Source: RGIG4079 sp045646905
Lineage (GTDB): Bacteria > Bacteroidota > Bacteroidia > Bacteroidales > Muribaculaceae
Length of the DNA stretch: 31,998 nucleotides
Direction: 5' to 3'
Assembly: GCA_045646905.1 (NCBI GenBank)
Contig: JAZRLP010000016.1
Coordinates: 1-31,998 of the forward strand
Shown one piece after another: positions 1-7,786 of this stretch. Positions within the stretch are counted from its first letter, which is position 1. Each line of letters begins with the position of its first letter. Position numbers and translations under genes: made by a program. Under the pieces are notes generated by a model that was not told the DNA's origin, made no database searches, and saw only the letters and a program-made list of their open reading frames with translations.

Positions 1-90
1 GATTGCTTCTTTACTTTTGCCAGACGAATAATATTCATTGACTATTGCAATTTTTTCTTCGTCCGTGTAACGGTTTACTGTTTTATTCAT
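1..90 (-). CDS. IS3-like transposase OrfA, N-terminal fragment cut by window edge
   Basis: The minus strand from position 90 encodes 30 residues (MNKTVNRYTDEEKIAIVNEY, then a short Ser/Gly/Lys stretch) before the window ends. This is how the helix-turn-helix OrfA proteins of IS3-type transposases begin: a short basic start, then a T-x-E-E-K-x-x-I-V helix. In that family the domain binds the ends of the element. The rest of OrfA and any OrfB lie outside the window, so I cannot tell whether the element is intact. Family assignment rests on a short stretch, supported by the terminal TG...CA-type end next to it. Confidence 0.65.
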   Translation of the reverse strand, partial: MNKTVNRYTDEEKIAIVNEYYSSGKSKEAI

Positions 91-139
91 AATCCTAAAT
101 TTTGTTTAATTTCCAGTAAACCTATATTAGGACTAGACA
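1..139 (-). mobile_element. End of an IS3-like insertion sequence (partial)
   Basis: Read on the minus strand, the stretch from 139 starts TGTCTAGTCCTAATATAGG and runs about 50 bases to the OrfA start at 90. IS3-family elements begin with TG, and a short untranslated lead to orfA is normal. The boundary at 139 is inferred from that TG. The other inverted repeat and the target duplication are outside the window. Confidence 0.55.
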
Positions 140-149
140 CCTATGAAAA

Positions 150-222
150 TTTGAAAAATTTTTAGGGGAGGTGGCACGAAGTACCGGAGGGGTTAATTTT
201 GACACACCCCCTTCGTTTTTGT
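150..222. repeat. REP-like G-rich palindromic stretch beside the IS end
   Basis: Just outside the IS end lies a G-rich, non-coding stretch with a small palindrome GGCAC-GAA-GTACC (one G-T mismatch) flanked by GGGGAGGT and GGAGGGGTT, then a CACACCCCC run. The base composition is unlike the surrounding AT-rich intergenic DNA. It resembles dispersed intergenic repeats that I associate with Bacteroidales genomes, but only one copy lies here, so repeat status cannot be shown from the window. Confidence 0.35.
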
Positions 223-232
223 TATCAGTTGC

Positions 233-1063
233 TTAGTTGGGGATATAATAATCGTAGATTTGAAGGACTAAATAAGATTCTTCTAATTCTTTGCCACTAT
301 AACGAAGAGACTGATAAGTACCATCGTTTAGCATAACATAACGCAAGTTATTCTGAAGATACCAAATGCCTTTTACTTTGTCTTTTTGATTGTTATAGAC
401 ATTTTGTAAAAAATATTTAGCTTCATCAATATTTGGCAAATTACTCCAAGAAACATTAACTTCATAGCTATTACCAATATGCAGTCCGGTCCGTGAATTA
501 CCTAAAGCACAATAAGCTTTGTATGTGCCATTGGCTTCATCTCGTTCGTATACAATTAGTTCATTATCTCCCATACGAAGAATGCTATTTAGTTGAGGGG
601 GAACAACATTTATATGTAAACTCGTAATCGATGTATTGTTTTTTTCATCGGTTACATATAGACGAATCTGTTCGTTTCTTTTACATTCACTCCCAATAGG
701 TGCCCAAAAAATGATTTTGCCACAAGATACGTCGGTGGGGTTGGGGAAGATTTTTATTTTTAAATTGCCTGAATATATATAATCAACAGTAATGTCGGTG
801 TGATTGTGCCCATTGGCGCAATTGGAGATTTTATAGTGAATGCCAGTGGTATTGCTCAAATCAGATATGCTATCGTCATAAGCCGGGAGGAAGAATTTTG
901 TTTCTTTAATAGGGTTGTTATTACCATCTTCGAAGAATGAAACAGAAAAATCGGGTCTTTGTGAATTGGTGCAAGGTTCGTCGTCATCGCTGCATGCCGT
1001 GAACAATATAGCAGAGCATGCTAAAAAGCAAATGGAAAGTAATTGAAATTTTCGCATAGTCAT
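233..1063 (-). CDS. Surface-exposed lipoprotein of unknown function
   Basis: This 276-residue protein has a lipoprotein signal peptide with a lipobox (FTAC) and acylated Cys24. It is followed at once by S-D-D-D-E, an acidic stretch that matches the Bacteroidetes lipoprotein export signal, so it is probably displayed on the outer face of the outer membrane. The mature part is rich in beta-prone segments and short Asn/Asp loops, suggesting Ig-like or beta-sandwich structure. I recognise no named domain. An in-frame ATG two codons downstream (at 1057) would leave a slightly shorter signal peptide and is an equally good start. A matched promoter sits at 1102-1133. It is a single gene with no partner, next to an insertion element. 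Confidence 0.8.
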   Translation of the reverse strand: MTMRKFQLLSICFLACSAILFTACSDDDEPCTNSQRPDFSVSFFEDGNNNPIKETKFFLPAYDDSISDLSNTTGIHYKISNCANGHNHTDITVDYIYSGNLKIKIFPNPTDVSCGKIIFWAPIGSECKRNEQIRLYVTDEKNNTSITSLHINVVPPQLNSILRMGDNELIVYERDEANGTYKAYCALGNSRTGLHIGNSYEVNVSWSNLPNIDEAKYFLQNVYNNQKDKVKGIWYLQNNLRYVMLNDGTYQSLRYSGKELEESYLVLQIYDYYIPN

Positions 1064-1101
1064 GGTGTATTAAGTGGTTAAAAGATAAATAGTTGATGAT
1101 G

Positions 1102-1133
1102 CAAATGTATATAATAAAATTGAAATATCAAAA
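1102..1133 (-). promoter_or_regulatory. Bacteroidetes-type promoter for the lipoprotein at 233-1063
   Basis: On the minus strand TTTTG (1129-1133) and TACATTTG (1102-1109) are separated by 19 nt. This fits the sigma-ABfr pattern TTTG / 19-21 nt / TAnnTTTG. It leaves a leader of about 35-40 nt before the start codon. Confidence 0.65.
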
Positions 1134-1339
1134 TTATTTTTGTGTTTTTCGTGAGGGTGGGAAGCTGTTGATAACGAGTGATTTATAGAATAAACGCCAA
1201 CGATGAGAGGGCAGCACTTATTTAATCCGGGCTTTTGTGTGGACTTCAGTTTTTCTTCTCACTTTTCTTTTTTTAATTTCCCATTATTTTGAGGTGTGAT
1301 TAAATAGTGAAAATAGGTTTATTATTCAAATAAATTAAT
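1134..1339. other. Non-coding stretch between divergent genes
   Basis: The gap between the divergent lipoprotein and epimerase genes is 379 bases, with a promoter at each end. In the central 200 bases I see only AT-rich DNA with T-runs and no convincing ORF, hairpin or RNA gene. Confidence 0.5.
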
Positions 1340-1347
1340 TATATTTG
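1340..1347 (+). promoter_or_regulatory. -7 box of the methylmalonyl-CoA decarboxylase operon
   Basis: TATATTTG matches the Bacteroidetes -7 consensus TAnnTTTG. The -33 element 19 nt upstream is only a weak GTTTA. Transcription would start near 1353-1355 and leave a leader of roughly 90 nt before the epimerase ATG. Confidence 0.6.
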
Positions 1348-1442
1348 CAACGTAAAAGAGCGGGAAAGGGTGCATTGCGTCTTTTTCTCGCTACGAAATG
1401 TGTGATAACTAACAATAAATTAACCTCATAAATCAATTTATT

Positions 1443-1862
1443 ATGAATATTTCTCATATTGAACACGTGGGTATCGCAGTTCCAAGTTTGGACGAAGCTA
1501 TCCCTTTCTACGAAAAAGTTCTTGGTCTTAAATGTTTTGCTATTGAAGAGGTGGCTGACCAAAAAGTGCGTACTGCTTTCTTCCAAGTAGGTCAAACTAA
1601 AATCGAACTTCTTGAAGGTACAAGCGAAGACAGTGCAATTTCAAAGTACATCGCTAAAAACGGTGGCCGTGGTGGTATTCAACACATCGCTTTCGCAATG
1701 GAAGATGGCGTGGCTAACGCTCTTGCTGAAGCTGAAGAAAAAGGTTGCGCTCTTATCGACAAAGCTCCTCGCAAGGGTGCTGAAGGCCTTAACATCGCAT
1801 TCCTTCACCCAAAATCAACTTGTGGTGCATTGATCGAACTTTGCGAAGATCCTAATAAGTAA
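1443..1862 (+). CDS. mce: Methylmalonyl-CoA epimerase
   Basis: This 139-residue protein of the vicinal-oxygen-chelate (glyoxalase) fold interconverts (2R)- and (2S)-methylmalonyl-CoA in the cytoplasm. The two beta-alpha-beta-beta-beta halves are visible. The opening HIEHVGIAV and the later IQHIAFAM supply metal-ligand histidines 8 and 81, and Glu55 and Glu132 fit the remaining metal ligand positions. Length is typical of the bacterial enzyme. It is the first gene of a tight operon with the decarboxylase subunits (28 nt to the next start). It would feed the S-epimerase product of succinyl-CoA mutase chemistry into the decarboxylase, giving propionyl-CoA. Assignment over other glyoxalase-fold proteins is backed strongly by context. 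Confidence 0.95.
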   Translation: MNISHIEHVGIAVPSLDEAIPFYEKVLGLKCFAIEEVADQKVRTAFFQVGQTKIELLEGTSEDSAISKYIAKNGGRGGIQHIAFAMEDGVANALAEAEEKGCALIDKAPRKGAEGLNIAFLHPKSTCGALIELCEDPNK

Positions 1863-1890
1863 TCAATAACAAATTTTTATAAAAATAGTA

Positions 1891-3444
1891 ATGAGTAATC
1901 AACTTGCTAAAGTACAAGAACTCATCGCATTGCGCAATGAGGCTCGTTTGGGTGGCGGTGAAAAAGCTATCCAAAAACAACACGAAAGAGGCAAATATAC
2001 AGCTCGCGAACGTATCGCTCAATTGCTCGACGAAGGCTCTTTTGAAGAATTAGACATGTTTGTAAAACACCGTTGTACCAACTTCGGCCAAGAAAAGAAA
2101 AGTTTCCTTGGAGATGGTGTTGTAACTGGTTATGGTACAATCGACGGTCGTCTTGTATATGTGTTTGCACAAGATTTCACTGTGTTTGGTGGTTCATTGT
2201 CAGAAACAATGGCATTGAAAATCTGTAAAGTGATGGATATGGCTATGAAGATGGGTGCTCCTGTTATCGGTCTTAACGACTCGGGTGGTGCTCGTATTCA
2301 AGAAGGTATCAACGCACTTGCAGGTTATGCCGAAATTTTCCAACGCAACATTATGGCATCGGGTGTAATCCCTCAAATTTCGGGTATCCTCGGTCCATGT
2401 GCTGGTGGTGCTGTTTATTCTCCAGCATTGACCGACTTCACTATCATGACTAAAGGCATTTCTTATATGTTCCTCACTGGTCCAAAGGTAGTGAAAACTG
2501 TAACTGGTGAAGATGTAACACAAGATGCTCTTGGTGGTGCTGAAGTTCACTCTTCAAAGAGTGGTGTGGCTCACTTTGCTGCCGAAGATGGCGAAGAAGC
2601 ATTGACTATCATTCGCAAACTCTTCAGTTACATTCCACAAAACAACCTCGAAGAAGCTCCATTGCAACCATGTGATGACCCTATCGATCGTCTTGAAGAT
2701 TCATTGAATGAAATCATCCCTGATTCAGCCAACAAACCTTACGATATGTATGAAGTTATCGGTGCAATCATCGACAATGGCGAATTCCTTGAAGTACAAC
2801 GCGACTATGCAAAGAATCTTATCGTAGGTTTCGCTCGCTTCAATGGTCAAGCAGTGGGTATCGTAGCAAACCAACCAAAATTCTTGGCAGGTGTGCTTGA
2901 TAGCAACGCTTCACGCAAGGGTGCTCGTTTCGTACGCTTCTGCGACGCATTCAACATTCCTTTGGTAACTCTTGTTGACGTGCCAGGCTTCCTTCCAGGT
3001 ACAGGTCAAGAATATAACGGCGTTATCCTTCACGGTGCTAAACTTCTTTATGCTTATGGTGAAGCAACAGTGCCCAAGGTGACAGTAACATTGCGTAAGA
3101 GCTACGGTGGTAGCCACATCGTGATGACCTGTAAACAACTCCGTGGTGACATGAACTATGCATGGCCAACTGCCGAAATCGCTGTTATGGGTGGTGCCGG
3201 TGCTGTTGAGGTTCTCTATGCTCGTGAAGCTAAAGAATCAGAAAATCCTGCACAAGTTCTTGCCGAAAAAGAACAAGAATACAACAAGTTGTTCTGTAAC
3301 CCATACAATGCAGCTAAATATGGCTACATTGATGATGTTATTGAACCACGCAACACTCGTTTCCGCGTGATTCGTGCATTGCAACAACTTGCAACTAAGA
3401 AAGTAACCAACCCTGCTAAAAAGCACGGTAATATACCTCTATAA
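1891..3444 (+). CDS. mmdA: Methylmalonyl-CoA decarboxylase alpha subunit (carboxyltransferase)
   Basis: This 517-residue protein is a biotin-dependent acyl-CoA carboxyltransferase with two crotonase-like halves. It moves the carboxyl group of methylmalonyl-CoA onto the biotin of the carrier subunit, releasing propionyl-CoA. Visible landmarks are the N-terminal CoA-binding half with N-D-S-G-G-A-R-I-Q-E-G (about 129-139), the oxyanion-hole segment G-P-C-A-G-G-A (168-174), and a C-terminal half with V-D-V-P-G-F-L-P-G and G-G-S-H-I-V-M-T. Sequence alone would also allow a propionyl-CoA carboxylase beta chain. The adjoining OadG- and OadB-type membrane subunits, and the lack of a biotin carboxylase here, favour the sodium-pumping decarboxylase. 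Confidence 0.93.
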   Translation: MSNQLAKVQELIALRNEARLGGGEKAIQKQHERGKYTARERIAQLLDEGSFEELDMFVKHRCTNFGQEKKSFLGDGVVTGYGTIDGRLVYVFAQDFTVFGGSLSETMALKICKVMDMAMKMGAPVIGLNDSGGARIQEGINALAGYAEIFQRNIMASGVIPQISGILGPCAGGAVYSPALTDFTIMTKGISYMFLTGPKVVKTVTGEDVTQDALGGAEVHSSKSGVAHFAAEDGEEALTIIRKLFSYIPQNNLEEAPLQPCDDPIDRLEDSLNEIIPDSANKPYDMYEVIGAIIDNGEFLEVQRDYAKNLIVGFARFNGQAVGIVANQPKFLAGVLDSNASRKGARFVRFCDAFNIPLVTLVDVPGFLPGTGQEYNGVILHGAKLLYAYGEATVPKVTVTLRKSYGGSHIVMTCKQLRGDMNYAWPTAEIAVMGGAGAVEVLYAREAKESENPAQVLAEKEQEYNKLFCNPYNAAKYGYIDDVIEPRNTRFRVIRALQQLATKKVTNPAKKHGNIPL

Positions 3445-3464
3445 TCGACGACATTATAAGATTT

Positions 3465-4379
3465 ATGAAAAAGAAATTATTATTAATGCTCGTTGCCTTT
3501 ATGGCAATCTCTACAGCGGCTTTTGCTCAAGGTCGTAAGGGATTGTGCATAAATGAGGTGATGGTGCAAAACGACTCAAGCGTGGTTGACGACTATGGCA
3601 TGCGCCATGGTTGGATTGAGTTGTATAACGCAACACACGCTTCAATGGAAATTTCAAGTATTTATCTCACTAACGACAGCACAAAGCCTACGCTTTACCC
3701 TGTGCCTCTTGGTGATGTGAATACTGAAATTCCTGCATTGCAACATGTAGTATTTTGGGCTGATGGCGAACCTAATAAAGGTACTTTCCACATCAGTTTC
3801 AAAATCAACCCTGGTGAAACAATCTACATTTTTGACGCTGACCAAGAAACAGTGCTTGATAAAGTGACTATCCCTGCCGACCTTAAAGCAAACACTACAT
3901 TTGCTCGCAAGGCTGATGGTAAAGGTGGTATGAATCAAGATGCATGGGAAGTGCGTGATGGTGGTGACAAATATATCACACCAAGCAGCAACAATATCAT
4001 TGTTGACACCAATACAAAGGTAGAAAGTTTCCGCATCCTTGACGAAAATGGTTTTGTGCTCACATTGATGGCAATGGGTATTGTGTTTGCCGCATTGTTG
4101 GTTTTGAGCCTTTGTTTCTATGCTATCAGCAAAATAGGTTCACTCGTTTCAAAAATCAACAAGATGCGCTCACAAGGTGTTGATCCAAAAACTGTGTCAA
4201 AAGCCGATGCTCCAGCCCACGACTCGGGCGAAGAGATTGCTGCTATTGTTATGGCTCTTCACGAACACCTTAATGCTCACGACCAAGAAAATACAATTCT
4301 TACCATCAATAAGGTTAAGAAAGCATATTCACCTTGGAGCTCAAAAATTTATGGATTGCGCGAGTTGCCTCGTCGTTAA
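3465..4379 (+). CDS. OadG-type decarboxylase subunit fused to a secreted lamin-tail domain
   Basis: This 304-residue protein starts with a cleavable signal peptide (residues 1-21, ending A-F-A-Q). It continues with a lamin-tail-type beta-sandwich (about 25-175), recognisable from I-N-E-V-M-V-Q-N-D and G-W-I-E-L-Y-N. One membrane helix follows at about 196-222. The cytoplasmic tail ends in Y-S-P-W-S-S-K-I-Y-G-L-R, as OadG/MmdD-like subunits do. In the family this small subunit stabilises the complex and tethers the catalytic subunit to the membrane carboxylate pump. Classical OadG has only the helix and tail (about 80-90 residues), so roughly 175 extracytoplasmic residues are extra. It lies 20 nt after mmdA and 38 nt before the biotin carrier. 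Confidence 0.85.
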   Translation: MKKKLLLMLVAFMAISTAAFAQGRKGLCINEVMVQNDSSVVDDYGMRHGWIELYNATHASMEISSIYLTNDSTKPTLYPVPLGDVNTEIPALQHVVFWADGEPNKGTFHISFKINPGETIYIFDADQETVLDKVTIPADLKANTTFARKADGKGGMNQDAWEVRDGGDKYITPSSNNIIVDTNTKVESFRILDENGFVLTLMAMGIVFAALLVLSLCFYAISKIGSLVSKINKMRSQGVDPKTVSKADAPAHDSGEEIAAIVMALHEHLNAHDQENTILTINKVKKAYSPWSSKIYGLRELPRR

Positions 4380-4417
4380 TCGCTTATTGCTAACCAATAT
4401 TAATTAATTTTACCACA

Positions 4418-4852
4418 ATGAAAGAATATAAATATAAAATCAATGGTAACACCTATAAGGTAGCCGTAGGCGATATCGACAATGGTATTGCTCAAGTTGA
4501 AGTTAACGGCACTCCCTATAAGGTAGAACTCGAAAAGAAAGAAACAGTAAAAGTTGTATCGGCTCCACGCCCATCGGCTGCTCCACGCACTCAAGCAGGT
4601 GAAAAGGTAATCTCTAAACCATCGGCTGCTGCTGCAGGTGGCGCACAAGTGAAAGCTCCACTCCCCGGTGTTGTGATTTCAATTGCTGTTAAAGTGGGTG
4701 ATACTGTAAAAGCATCTGATACAGTTGCTGTTCTTGAAGCTATGAAGATGGAAAATGCTATTCATGCAGGTCGTGATGGCAAAGTTGCATCTATTAATGT
4801 AAATCCTGGAGATTCAGTGCTCGAAGGTGCTGCTCTTATTACTCTCGAATAA
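4418..4852 (+). CDS. mmdC: Biotin carboxyl carrier subunit of methylmalonyl-CoA decarboxylase
   Basis: This 144-residue biotin carrier protein has an N-terminal segment (1-45), a Pro/Ala-rich flexible linker (about 48-76) and a biotinyl domain (about 78-144). The biotinylation motif E-A-M-K-M is present with the acceptor Lys110. Carboxybiotin on this arm carries CO2 from the carboxyltransferase (mmdA) to the membrane decarboxylase (mmdB). The Pro-Ala linker is usual for this subunit and provides reach. It stands 11 nt before the next gene, so translation is probably coupled. A carrier for a soluble propionyl-CoA carboxylase would look alike; the gene order decides. Confidence 0.92.
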   Translation: MKEYKYKINGNTYKVAVGDIDNGIAQVEVNGTPYKVELEKKETVKVVSAPRPSAAPRTQAGEKVISKPSAAAAGGAQVKAPLPGVVISIAVKVGDTVKASDTVAVLEAMKMENAIHAGRDGKVASINVNPGDSVLEGAALITLE

Positions 4853-4863
4853 ATTAACTTAAT

Positions 4864-6021
4864 ATGGAACAATCTTTAAGTGAATTTATGGCAGGTAACC
4901 TGCAGACCTTCTGGGAAATGACAGGTTTTTACAATGCTACATGGGAGCATTTCGTGATGCTTGCGGTGGGTATTTTCTTCCTATATCTTGCCATAAAGAA
5001 AAATTTTGAGCCAATGTTGCTCGTGCCAATCGGTTTTGGTATTCTCATTGGTAATATTCCTTTCTCTGCCGGTATGGAAGTCGGCATTTATGAAGAAGGA
5101 ACTGTATTGAACATTCTTTATAATGGTGTGAGTGCCGGTTGGTATCCTCCACTTGTATTCCTTGGAATCGGTGCGATGACCGACTTTACTGCATTGATTG
5201 CTAATCCTAAGTTGATGCTTGTGGGTGCAGCAGCTCAATTTGGTATCTTCGGCGCTTATATGGTTGCTTTGGCATTGGGATTTGCTCCCGACCAAGCTGG
5301 TGCTATCGCAATTATCGGTGGTGCTGATGGTCCTACTGCAATCTTCGTGTCATCAAAACTTGCTCCTAACTTGATGGGCGCAATCGCTGTGTCGGCCTAT
5401 TCATATATGGCACTCGTGCCTGTGATTCAACCACCATTGATGCGATTGTTTACTACAAAGAAAGAACGCTTGATAAAGATGAAACCAGCGCGTGCCGTGT
5501 CGCAAAACGAAAAAATCATCTTCCCTATCGTGGGCTTGTTGTTGACTTGCTTCGTTGTGCCTACTGCACTTCCATTGTTGGGTATGTTGTTCTTTGGTAA
5601 CTTGTTGCGCGAATGTGGTGTGACTACTCGTCTTGCAAAAACTGCAAGCAACGCGTTGACCGACATCGTGACAATTCTCCTTGGTATGACTGTGGGTGCT
5701 TCTACTCAAGCATCAGAGTTCTTGACAATAGAAACTATTGGTATCTTCTTCCTTGGTTTCATGGCATTCATCATTGCTTCTTCATCGGGCGTGTTGTTTG
5801 TTAAATTGTTCAATCTTGTATTGCCTAAAGATAAAAAACTCAATCCACTTATCGGTAACGCAGGTGTATCGGCTGTGCCTATGTCGGCTCGTATCTCTAA
5901 CAACCTCGGACTTGAATATGATCCATCTAACTACTTGTTGATGCATGCTATGGGTCCAAATGTTGCTGGTGTAATCGGTTCGGCAACTGCAGCAGGTGTG
6001 CTATTGGCATTCCTTGGTTAA
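4864..6021 (+). CDS. mmdB: Na+-translocating decarboxylase beta subunit (membrane pump)
   Basis: This 385-residue integral membrane protein belongs to the OadB/MmdB/GcdB family. It decarboxylates carboxybiotin and couples this to outward Na+ transport. Multiple hydrophobic helices span the sequence. The conserved re-entrant segment G-G-A-D-G-P-T-A-I-F is at 152-161; its Asp155 corresponds to the essential Na+/proton-binding Asp of the family. The second conserved segment G-N-A-G-V-S-A-V-P-M lies at 331-340 and H-A-M-G-P-N-V-A-G-V at 361-370. Length is slightly short of some homologues but complete. It is the last gene of the operon and is followed by a hairpin terminator. Confidence 0.95.
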   Translation: MEQSLSEFMAGNLQTFWEMTGFYNATWEHFVMLAVGIFFLYLAIKKNFEPMLLVPIGFGILIGNIPFSAGMEVGIYEEGTVLNILYNGVSAGWYPPLVFLGIGAMTDFTALIANPKLMLVGAAAQFGIFGAYMVALALGFAPDQAGAIAIIGGADGPTAIFVSSKLAPNLMGAIAVSAYSYMALVPVIQPPLMRLFTTKKERLIKMKPARAVSQNEKIIFPIVGLLLTCFVVPTALPLLGMLFFGNLLRECGVTTRLAKTASNALTDIVTILLGMTVGASTQASEFLTIETIGIFFLGFMAFIIASSSGVLFVKLFNLVLPKDKKLNPLIGNAGVSAVPMSARISNNLGLEYDPSNYLLMHAMGPNVAGVIGSATAAGVLLAFLG

Positions 6022-6048
6022 TACTTGATAATAATTCTATATTATATT

Positions 6049-6083
6049 AATGTGTGGGCACGAGAGTGTTCACACATTTTTTT
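6049..6083 (+). terminator. Terminator after the decarboxylase operon
   Basis: AATGTGTG (6049-6056) pairs with CACACATT (6071-6078), with further CAC/GTG pairing in the loop, and is followed by a T run. This is an intrinsic terminator 27 nt after mmdB. Confidence 0.7.
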
Positions 6084-6137
6084 GTTCATATAGATAAAAT
6101 CATAGAGCAAAAAGGTCGTAAAATGGCAAAAAATGAG

Positions 6138-6145
6138 TACCTTTG
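6138..6145 (+). promoter_or_regulatory. -7 box for the Na+/H+ antiporter gene
   Basis: TACCTTTG matches TAnnTTTG exactly. No clear -33 box is seen. A leader of about 135 nt would separate it from the ATG at 6289, long enough for control. The only structure I see there is a weak AT-rich hairpin (AAAACAA / TTGTTTT) close to the start. Confidence 0.5.
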
Positions 6146-6288
6146 TAGATGAAAATAATAAACGCCTTCGGGTTATCGACCTTAAATCAAACTGTTTTAA
6201 TGTGATATGTGAAATATCGACAATTGAGTTCGATAAAAACAATGAAAGTCGTTTGTTTTGATAAAAAATTAACACCTTAAATTTTACA

Positions 6289-7626
6289 ATGATTCCTTTA
6301 ATAATAGCAATATTTGTCATTGGCTATGCATGTATAGCAATGGAGCATAAGTTGAGAGTTGATAAAGCCGCATCGGCTTTACTTATGTTTGGCCTTATAT
6401 GGTCGGTTTATGCAATCGGTTCTCCTGGGACAAATGTAGGAACCGAGTTGCTGGAACACATCGGTAGCACATGTGAAACATTGGTTTTCTTGATAGGTGC
6501 GATGACGGTAGTCGAGATTATTGACCGTCATGGGGGATTTTTTATAATAACTCGTCGCATCACTACTCACAACAAATTTTTATTGCTATGGCTCCTCGCC
6601 GGTATAACTTTTTTTATGTCGGCAGTATTGGATAACATGACTACGACTATCGTAATGGTCATGGTGTGTCGCCGAATGCTTCAAGAAAAATCCGATAGAT
6701 TGCTTTTTGCTGGAATTGTGATTATTGCGGCAAATAGTGGAGGCGCATGGTCGCCAATAGGTGATGTGACAACAATTATGTTATGGATGCGAGGTAATGT
6801 GACAACAGTCCCATTGGTGAAATACCTATTGCTCCCAAGTATTGTATCGGTGTTGATACCGTTGTTAATAGTGTCGATTAGATTTAAAAGACAGACCGAT
6901 AAAAAATTGCCTTCAGTTGATGAAAAATTAAAATTACCCAAGGGAGTAGGACCACGATTTAGCCGTGGAGTCTTCGCTGTAGGTGTATTAGGTCTATTGT
7001 CGGTTCCTGTATTTAAGGCGGTTACAGGCTTGCCTCCATATGTGGGAGTGATGTTTGTGTTGGGCGTGTTGTGGGCCTTGACCGAAATCCTTTATGGACG
7101 AAAACGTGATATTGAAGAGTCGGCAAAGAATCGAGTATCGAAAGTTATTGAGCATATTGATATGCCCACAATATTGTTTTTCCTTGGTATTCTCATGTCG
7201 GTAGCAGGCTTGCAAAGTGCGGGAATTCTTGGCTCAATTGCAACCTATCTCGATGAAAATGTGCATGAGGTGTTCACAATCGCATCATCGGTGGGTGTGT
7301 TGTCGTCGATTGTTGACAATGTGCCATTGGTTGCAGGTTGTATGGGAATGTATCCTATCGCAACTCCCGAAGTTATTGCGGCAAGTGTTGACCCAGTATA
7401 TACCCAAGCATTTGCCCCCGATGGATTGTTCTGGTTGTTGCTAACCTATTGCGCTGGAGTGGGTGGTAGTATATTAATAATCGGTTCGGCTGCAGGTGTA
7501 ATTGCTATGGGGCTTGAAAAAATAAGTTTCGGCTGGTATTTAAAGAATGTGAGTTTGCTCGCACTACTTGGATATTTGGCCGGAGTAGCAGTGATATATG
7601 CCGAGTCGCTAATTTGTGCAATATAG
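6289..7626 (+). CDS. nhaD: NhaD-type Na+/H+ antiporter
   Basis: This 445-residue inner-membrane protein of the ion-transporter (NhaD/ArsB-like) superfamily has about 11-12 hydrophobic segments. Both halves carry the acidic helix break expected for transport: V-L-D-N-M-T-T-T (Asp115) in the first and I-V-D-N-V-P-L (Asp343) in the second, plus A-A-N-S-G-G-A-W-S-P-I-G-D-V at about 147-160. The N-terminus (I-A-M-E-H-K-L-R-V-D-K-A) is typical of NhaD. NhaD exports Na+ (or Li+) in exchange for protons. Lying directly after a primary Na+ pump, it could convert sodium motive force into proton motive force or balance internal Na+. Its own terminator and leader suggest a separate transcript. Confidence 0.88.
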   Translation: MIPLIIAIFVIGYACIAMEHKLRVDKAASALLMFGLIWSVYAIGSPGTNVGTELLEHIGSTCETLVFLIGAMTVVEIIDRHGGFFIITRRITTHNKFLLLWLLAGITFFMSAVLDNMTTTIVMVMVCRRMLQEKSDRLLFAGIVIIAANSGGAWSPIGDVTTIMLWMRGNVTTVPLVKYLLLPSIVSVLIPLLIVSIRFKRQTDKKLPSVDEKLKLPKGVGPRFSRGVFAVGVLGLLSVPVFKAVTGLPPYVGVMFVLGVLWALTEILYGRKRDIEESAKNRVSKVIEHIDMPTILFFLGILMSVAGLQSAGILGSIATYLDENVHEVFTIASSVGVLSSIVDNVPLVAGCMGMYPIATPEVIAASVDPVYTQAFAPDGLFWLLLTYCAGVGGSILIIGSAAGVIAMGLEKISFGWYLKNVSLLALLGYLAGVAVIYAESLICAI

Positions 7627-7659
7627 ATTTGCGATACACGGTTGTTATACCATAAAAGG

Positions 7660-7696
7660 AAATGTGAGCATCTCAATGATTCTCACATTTTTTTTG
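7660..7696 (+). terminator. Terminator after nhaD
   Basis: AAATGTGAG (7660-7668) pairs with CTCACATTT (7682-7690), followed by a T tract. It lies 34 nt after the stop codon. Confidence 0.75.
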
Positions 7697-7725
7697 AATT
7701 ATATTGAACAAAAGTCATATCTTTG
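7694..7725 (+). promoter_or_regulatory. Promoter of the small unknown gene at 7787
   Basis: TTG (7694-7696) and TATCTTTG (7718-7725) are separated by 21 nt, fitting the Bacteroidetes promoter. The -33 element overlaps the T tract of the preceding terminator. Confidence 0.6.
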
Positions 7726-7786
7726 TTGTTAGTAAAATGTATAATGTGCTTTATTACACATATTGTTTTATTATAAATGCATGCTT

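Noticed and set aside
6146..6288. Riboswitch in the nhaD leader
   Set aside because: The leader is long, but I see only a weak AT-rich hairpin and no motif of a known Na+, c-di-AMP or other riboswitch class.
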